NCBI RefSeq assembly: GCF_927904885.1
Contig: NZ_CAKMNW010000010.1
Span: 43,676 to 107,675, forward strand
Direction of reading: 5' to 3'
Length of the DNA: 64,000 nt
Source of the DNA: Candidatus Nitrotoga sp. M5
GTDB lineage: Bacteria; Pseudomonadota; Gammaproteobacteria; Burkholderiales; Gallionellaceae
Position numbers and translations under genes: made by a program. The notes under the pieces are model-generated. The model worked only from the letters and a program-made list of their open reading frames with translations. It was not told the origin of the DNA and ran no database searches. Shown in pieces: positions 60,021-64,000 of this stretch; the stretch's first letter is position 1, and each line of letters begins with the position of its first letter.

Positions 60021-61505
60021 ATGATTTTTGGATTTCCCCTATTAAGCGTTGCTATCTGGCTGCCCATTATTTTCGGCCTACTGGTTCTAGCCACTGGCAA
60101 CGATCGCAATGCATCGTTAGCGCGGGTCATCGCGCTTATTGGATCAATCCTTGGCTTCCTGGTTACTATCCCGCTGTATGTTGGCTTCGACAAGATGACC
60201 AGTGCCATGCAGTTCGTTGAACTACGAGACTGGATTACCCACTTCAACATACGCTATCACCTCGGTGTAGACGGCATTTCGGTGTTGTTCATCATTCTTA
60301 ATAGTTTCTTTACTCCACTAGTTGTGATCGCTGGCTGGAAGGTAATCGAGAAGCGCGTAGCGCAATATCTGGCTGCATTCCTCATAATGTCCGGTTTAAT
60401 CAATGGCGTGTTCGCCTCGCTCGACGCGATACTGTTCTATGTATTCTGGGAAGCTATGCTGATCCCGATGTTCATCATTATTGGCATATGGGGTGGCGCT
60501 AATCGCGTTTATGCGGCGGTCAAGTTTTTTCTGTACACCTTTTTAGGTTCGGTGCTGATGCTGATTGCACTGCTATATCTGTACAACCAGTCCGGTGGCA
60601 GCTTCTCGATACTCGATTACCACCAGATGCCTATCCCAATGACGGCACAAATACTGGTATTTATAGCTTTCTTTATGGCATTCGCTGTAAAGGTACCAAT
60701 GTTCCCGGTTCACACCTGGCTGCCTGATGCACACGTAGAAGCACCTACTGGCGGCTCTGTGGTGTTGGCCGCGATCATGCTGAAAGTTGGAGCGTATGGC
60801 TTTATTCGCTTCTCCATGCCTATCACGCCGGATGCCAGTCACTATCTAGCTGGAATGATGATTGCATTATCGCTAATCGCAGTGGTATATATTAGCTTGG
60901 TTGCATTAGCCCAAACCGACATGAAAAAACTTGTTGCGTATTCCTCTATTTCGCACATGGGTTTTGTTACGATGGGTTTCTTTATTTTTAATGCTTACGG
61001 TATGGAGGGCGCGCTAGTACAGATGATTTCGCATGGCTTTATATCAGGTGCGCTATTTCTCTGTATCGGTGTTTTGTACGACCGTATGCATACACGCAAT
61101 ATTGCCGACTATGGCGGCGTGGCCAACAAAATGCCAGTGTTCGCAGCATTCTTTATACTGTTTGCCATGGCAAATGTCGGATTACCCGGCACCAGCGGTT
61201 TTGTCGGTGAATTCATGGTGATAATGGGTGCTGTCAAAGTCAATTTCTGGTACGCCTTCGCTGCCGCTAGCATACTGATATTAGGTGCGGCCTACACATT
61301 GTGGATGGTTAAACGCGTGATCTTCGGCGCAGTTATCAACCACCATGTAGAGCAATTAACCGACATTACTTTGCGTGAGAAATTGATATTTTTTATATTA
61401 GCGCTAGCTGTGCTGTTTATGGGCCTATATCCACTTCCATTCACCGAAATTATGCACACATCCGTGAACGACTTGCTGGTACATATTGCCCGCTCAAAGT
61501 TATAA
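60021..61505 (+). CDS. nuoM: NADH-quinone oxidoreductase subunit M
   Basis: 494 residues, about 14 TM helices. [38 protein letters not shown] and [11 protein letters not shown] are the antiporter-like signatures. GAAGGAAT ribosome site. Confidence 0.97.
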   Translation: MIFGFPLLSVAIWLPIIFGLLVLATGNDRNASLARVIALIGSILGFLVTIPLYVGFDKMTSAMQFVELRDWITHFNIRYHLGVDGISVLFIILNSFFTPLVVIAGWKVIEKRVAQYLAAFLIMSGLINGVFASLDAILFYVFWEAMLIPMFIIIGIWGGANRVYAAVKFFLYTFLGSVLMLIALLYLYNQSGGSFSILDYHQMPIPMTAQILVFIAFFMAFAVKVPMFPVHTWLPDAHVEAPTGGSVVLAAIMLKVGAYGFIRFSMPITPDASHYLAGMMIALSLIAVVYISLVALAQTDMKKLVAYSSISHMGFVTMGFFIFNAYGMEGALVQMISHGFISGALFLCIGVLYDRMHTRNIADYGGVANKMPVFAAFFILFAMANVGLPGTSGFVGEFMVIMGAVKVNFWYAFAAASILILGAAYTLWMVKRVIFGAVINHHVEQLTDITLREKLIFFILALAVLFMGLYPLPFTEIMHTSVNDLLVHIARSKL

Positions 61506-61527
61506 GCTATCATCAACCGAGGAATTT

Positions 61528-62979
61528 ATGAGTTACTTGTCCACCTTATCCTCCGCCTACGCAGAAATTTTTCTGCTGGTGATGGCGAGTTCGATCCTGA
61601 TCGTGGATCTGTTTGTTACTAGCCCGAACAAGACACTGACCTACATATTGGTACAACTGACGCTTCTAGGTTGCGCGTTGATTACCGTGATGACCCATGA
61701 ACCAGTTGTTGTTCACCTGTTCAACAACATGTTCGTGGACGACTTAATGTCCGATGTACTCAAACTATTCAGTTACCTGACCATATCCATGGTCTTAGTG
61801 TATTCGCGCAGCTATTTGATATTGCGCGGACTCTTCACAGGTGAGTTCATGGTGCTGACATTGTTTGCCCTGCTCGGCATGATGGTGATGATTTCTGCCA
61901 CTCACTTCCTTACTCTCTATATGGGACTGGAATTGCTGTCACTCAGCCTTTACGCAATGGTTGCGCTGCAACGCGATTCCGCCACTGCCACTGAAGCAGC
62001 AATGAAATACTTTATTCTAGGCGCACTTGCTTCCGGTTTACTGTTATATGGTATGTCCATGTTATATGGCGCTACTGGCACGCTTGAAGTTGCAGCAATT
62101 TCCGATGCCATCACACAAGGCGTAGAGAATAAGGCGCTACTGGTATTCGGCTTGGTATTTGTGGTAGCGGGGCTAGCTTTCAAGCTGGGTGCAGTTCCAT
62201 TTCACATGTGGGTGCCAGACGTATACCATGGCGCACCAACCGCTGTAACCATGCTGATAGGCTCCGCACCCAAGTTAGCTGCATTCGCCTTCGTTATGAG
62301 AATTTTAGTGGAAGGCCTGCAGCCACTGGTGATGCACTGGTCCGGTATGCTGGTGATTCTCGCTATATTATCTATGGCTGTTGGCAATATTACCGCTATT
62401 GCGCAGACTAATCTTAAGCGCATGCTGGCTTACTCAACTATTGCGCATGTGGGATTTTTATTGCTCGGCATATTGAGTGGCGGCATTGATGGTTATAGTT
62501 CAGCAATGTTCTATGTTGTAATTTATGTATTAATGACCTTGGGTGGTTTCGGCATGATCATGCTGCTATCGCGTGAAGGTTTCGAGGCTGACAAACTCGA
62601 TGACTTTAAGGGGCTCAATCAACGCAGCCCGTGGCTCGCATTCATGATGCTCATATTAATGTTTTCAATGGCAGGAGTGCCACCAACGGCCGGCTTCTAT
62701 GCAAAATTTTCTGTTTTACAAGCAGTAGTGAATGCCGGCCACATTCCGCTTGCTGTAATGGCTGTAATATTTTCGTTGATAGGTGCATTTTATTACCTGC
62801 GTATCGTCAAGCTCATGTACTTTGATGCTCCAGAATCCCATGTCCCAATTGCTATCCAGCCTGACAGCGGACTGCTGATTTCTATTAACGGACTGGCGGT
62901 ATTGGCCTTAGGTATTATGCCCGGCACATTGATAACAGTGTGTGCAGTGGCTATACAAAAATCATTGTTGTTGAATTAA
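61528..62979 (+). CDS. nuoN: NADH-quinone oxidoreductase subunit N
   Basis: 483 residues from the ATG at 61528, with GAGGAATTT upstream; a longer frame from 61486 overlaps nuoM. Signatures: [40 protein letters not shown] and [14 protein letters not shown]. Last gene of the operon. Confidence 0.97.
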   Translation: MSYLSTLSSAYAEIFLLVMASSILIVDLFVTSPNKTLTYILVQLTLLGCALITVMTHEPVVVHLFNNMFVDDLMSDVLKLFSYLTISMVLVYSRSYLILRGLFTGEFMVLTLFALLGMMVMISATHFLTLYMGLELLSLSLYAMVALQRDSATATEAAMKYFILGALASGLLLYGMSMLYGATGTLEVAAISDAITQGVENKALLVFGLVFVVAGLAFKLGAVPFHMWVPDVYHGAPTAVTMLIGSAPKLAAFAFVMRILVEGLQPLVMHWSGMLVILAILSMAVGNITAIAQTNLKRMLAYSTIAHVGFLLLGILSGGIDGYSSAMFYVVIYVLMTLGGFGMIMLLSREGFEADKLDDFKGLNQRSPWLAFMMLILMFSMAGVPPTAGFYAKFSVLQAVVNAGHIPLAVMAVIFSLIGAFYYLRIVKLMYFDAPESHVPIAIQPDSGLLISINGLAVLALGIMPGTLITVCAVAIQKSLLLN

Positions 62980-62998
62980 ACAAATCCTCAATATCGAG

Positions 62999-63026
62999 AA
63001 AACTCCCGCGTTCGGCGGGAGTTTTT
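62999..63026 (+). terminator. Intrinsic terminator after nuoN
   Basis: AAAACTCCCGC, loop GTTCG, then GCGGGAGTTTT: an 11-bp stem whose end merges with five T (63022-63026). It closes the nuo operon. Confidence 0.92.
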
Positions 63027-63383
63027 GTTTGAGACTGTGTATCACGACTAATTTATTCGTTATTCCACGATTTGTCAGATGCACTAATACATCCCGTGCT
63101 TCTCTTCTCCGGATGCGCCACACCCTAATTAGAGGTCAGGTGATAGCCCAGGGTTTGCTTATCTGGTGCTTATACGATGGCAGAAATCGGGGGACCATTT
63201 CAGGGTACATTACACGACGGTAAGTCGCGCAGAACGGAAGTTTGAGGAAGACCGATAAAATTTGGTAATTTTAGGACTGCCCCCAAGTTCTTCTTACCCC
63301 TTCCGCTGGAATTTTTACTCTTTATCGCTGAATTCTAAATATTAATTCATTGAGTTACGTTAATGAACGAGAGCTAATTACTA
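63027..63383. other. Intergenic region, nothing recognised
   Basis: About 360 bp between the nuo terminator and the protease-like gene. Small frames lack starts and families. It may hold the promoter for the next gene. Confidence 0.4.
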
Positions 63384-63875
63384 ATGAGCAACCGTATTCC
63401 TATTGGACATATTACTGCATTGATAGTGTGGATCGTTATATTTAGCGCGGTATATATGTATTTTGATGTTCATCAGGAACCTAAAGTTGTCGTAGCTATT
63501 AAAAATTTACCTTCTAGTCAGATTGTCATACCAAGATCTAAGGATGGGCATTATTATGTCCGAGGCTCAATTAATGGTCATCTCGTTGATTTTATGGTTG
63601 ATACTGGTGCGAGCATTGTTTCTGTCAGCAAAAAATTTGCAAACTCCGCTAATCTGCCGAGCGGGATCCCGGCAAGTTTTTCTACAGCAGGCGGCATTGT
63701 TCAGGGGGAAATTATTTCTGACCAAATTGTTGAAGCAGGTGGACTAGCCATTAATGGGTTAAGTGTAAGTGTCGGTATTCATAGCAAAATGGCATTGCTT
63801 GGCCAGAATTTTTTGCGTAGAGTTGATGTTATACAGTCCAATGACACCATGACATTAAGTATTAGAGAGGAATAG
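63384..63875 (+). CDS. Membrane-anchored retropepsin-like aspartic protease
   Basis: 163 residues. One N-terminal TM helix (residues 9-28, ITALIVWIVIFSAVYMYF), then a periplasmic retropepsin-like domain: FMVDTGASIVSVSKKFA holds the DTG active site, and LLGQNFLRRVDV is the matching hydrophobic-hydrophobic-Gly strand. This is the single-domain clan AA type (TIGR02281-like), expected to work as a dimer. Substrate unknown. After 63875 the window's last 125 bases hold no gene I can support. Confidence 0.9.
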   Translation: MSNRIPIGHITALIVWIVIFSAVYMYFDVHQEPKVVVAIKNLPSSQIVIPRSKDGHYYVRGSINGHLVDFMVDTGASIVSVSKKFANSANLPSGIPASFSTAGGIVQGEIISDQIVEAGGLAINGLSVSVGIHSKMALLGQNFLRRVDVIQSNDTMTLSIREE

Positions 63876-64000
63876 AAGCTAGCAAGGTGATGAGAAAGCA
63901 ACGGGGGTCAGAGTAAATTTAATGTGCAGTTACAGGTGAATTCAAGTGTAGTAGTTCAGACTTAATCTGACAGTAAAGTCTTGCCAAAGGGTGGGGTTAC

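Noticed and set aside
63906..63930. GGGGTCAGAGTAAATTT near the right edge, a sequence often seen near REP-associated transposases
   Set aside because: No second half or transposase is visible before the window ends.
1..64000. CRISPR arrays, prophage genes or rRNA
   Set aside because: No regularly spaced direct repeats of CRISPR size, no phage structural genes and no rRNA sequence were seen.

Overview
The window looks like the chromosome of a moderate-GC, autotrophic betaproteobacterium. The gene content fits the Nitrosomonadales, most likely a Gallionellaceae relative (Gallionella, Sideroxydans or Nitrotoga type). The reasons are a form IA RuBisCO operon with cbbQ and cbbO under a divergent cbbR, a tpiA-secG-tRNA-Leu-nuoA-N block, an exosortase-type PrsK/PrsR/EpsB2 module and a Chp-type twitching chemosensory operon. 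The taxonomic call is inference from gene families, not from a marker gene.

Layout. 0-2.1 kb (minus strand) carries a PP2C phosphatase, an FHA protein and the start of a GAF-domain protein. 2.9-12.9 kb (plus) is a chemosensory operon: a cyclase-kinase fusion, two response regulators, CheW, MCP, a CheA hybrid and two more CheW-like proteins. 12.9-19.4 kb is a graveyard of decayed insertion sequences (IS91-like, IS1595, IS66, IS3) around a small secreted protein and glgP. 20-25.3 kb holds scattered housekeeping and accessory genes: a metalloprotease, trxC, nadC, an Old Yellow Enzyme and a spermidine-synthase-like protein. 25.6-33.6 kb holds another IS1595 scrap, epsB2-prsK-prsR, a frameshifted nucleotide-sugar dehydrogenase and a collapsed type I restriction locus. 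33.6-40.5 kb is cbbR / cbbLS / cbbQO plus a small coupled gene. 41.7-45.8 kb is a three-gene cluster: PLP decarboxylase, ATP-grasp-like protein and class V-type PLP enzyme. 46.6-63 kb is tpiA, secG, tRNA-Leu(GAG) and all fourteen complex I genes, ending in a clear terminator. A membrane-anchored retropepsin-like protease follows.

How it fits together. RuBisCO with its CbbQO activase fixes CO2, complex I handles NADH/quinone electron flow, and glgP and tpiA connect to carbon storage and triose metabolism. The left end is a signalling block in which phosphorylation (kinase, PP2C, FHA) and possibly cyclic nucleotide production sit beside twitching chemotaxis genes.

Most interesting points: the PLP/ATP-grasp/PLP cluster, which I cannot assign to a known pathway; a MITE-like palindromic repeat found inside two gene clusters, one copy lying between cbbLS and cbbQO just after a terminator; a 39-bp coding tandem repeat in the CheA hybrid; and two genes broken at informative places (a dehydrogenase at its active-site cysteine, and hsdM joined to the hsdR tail).
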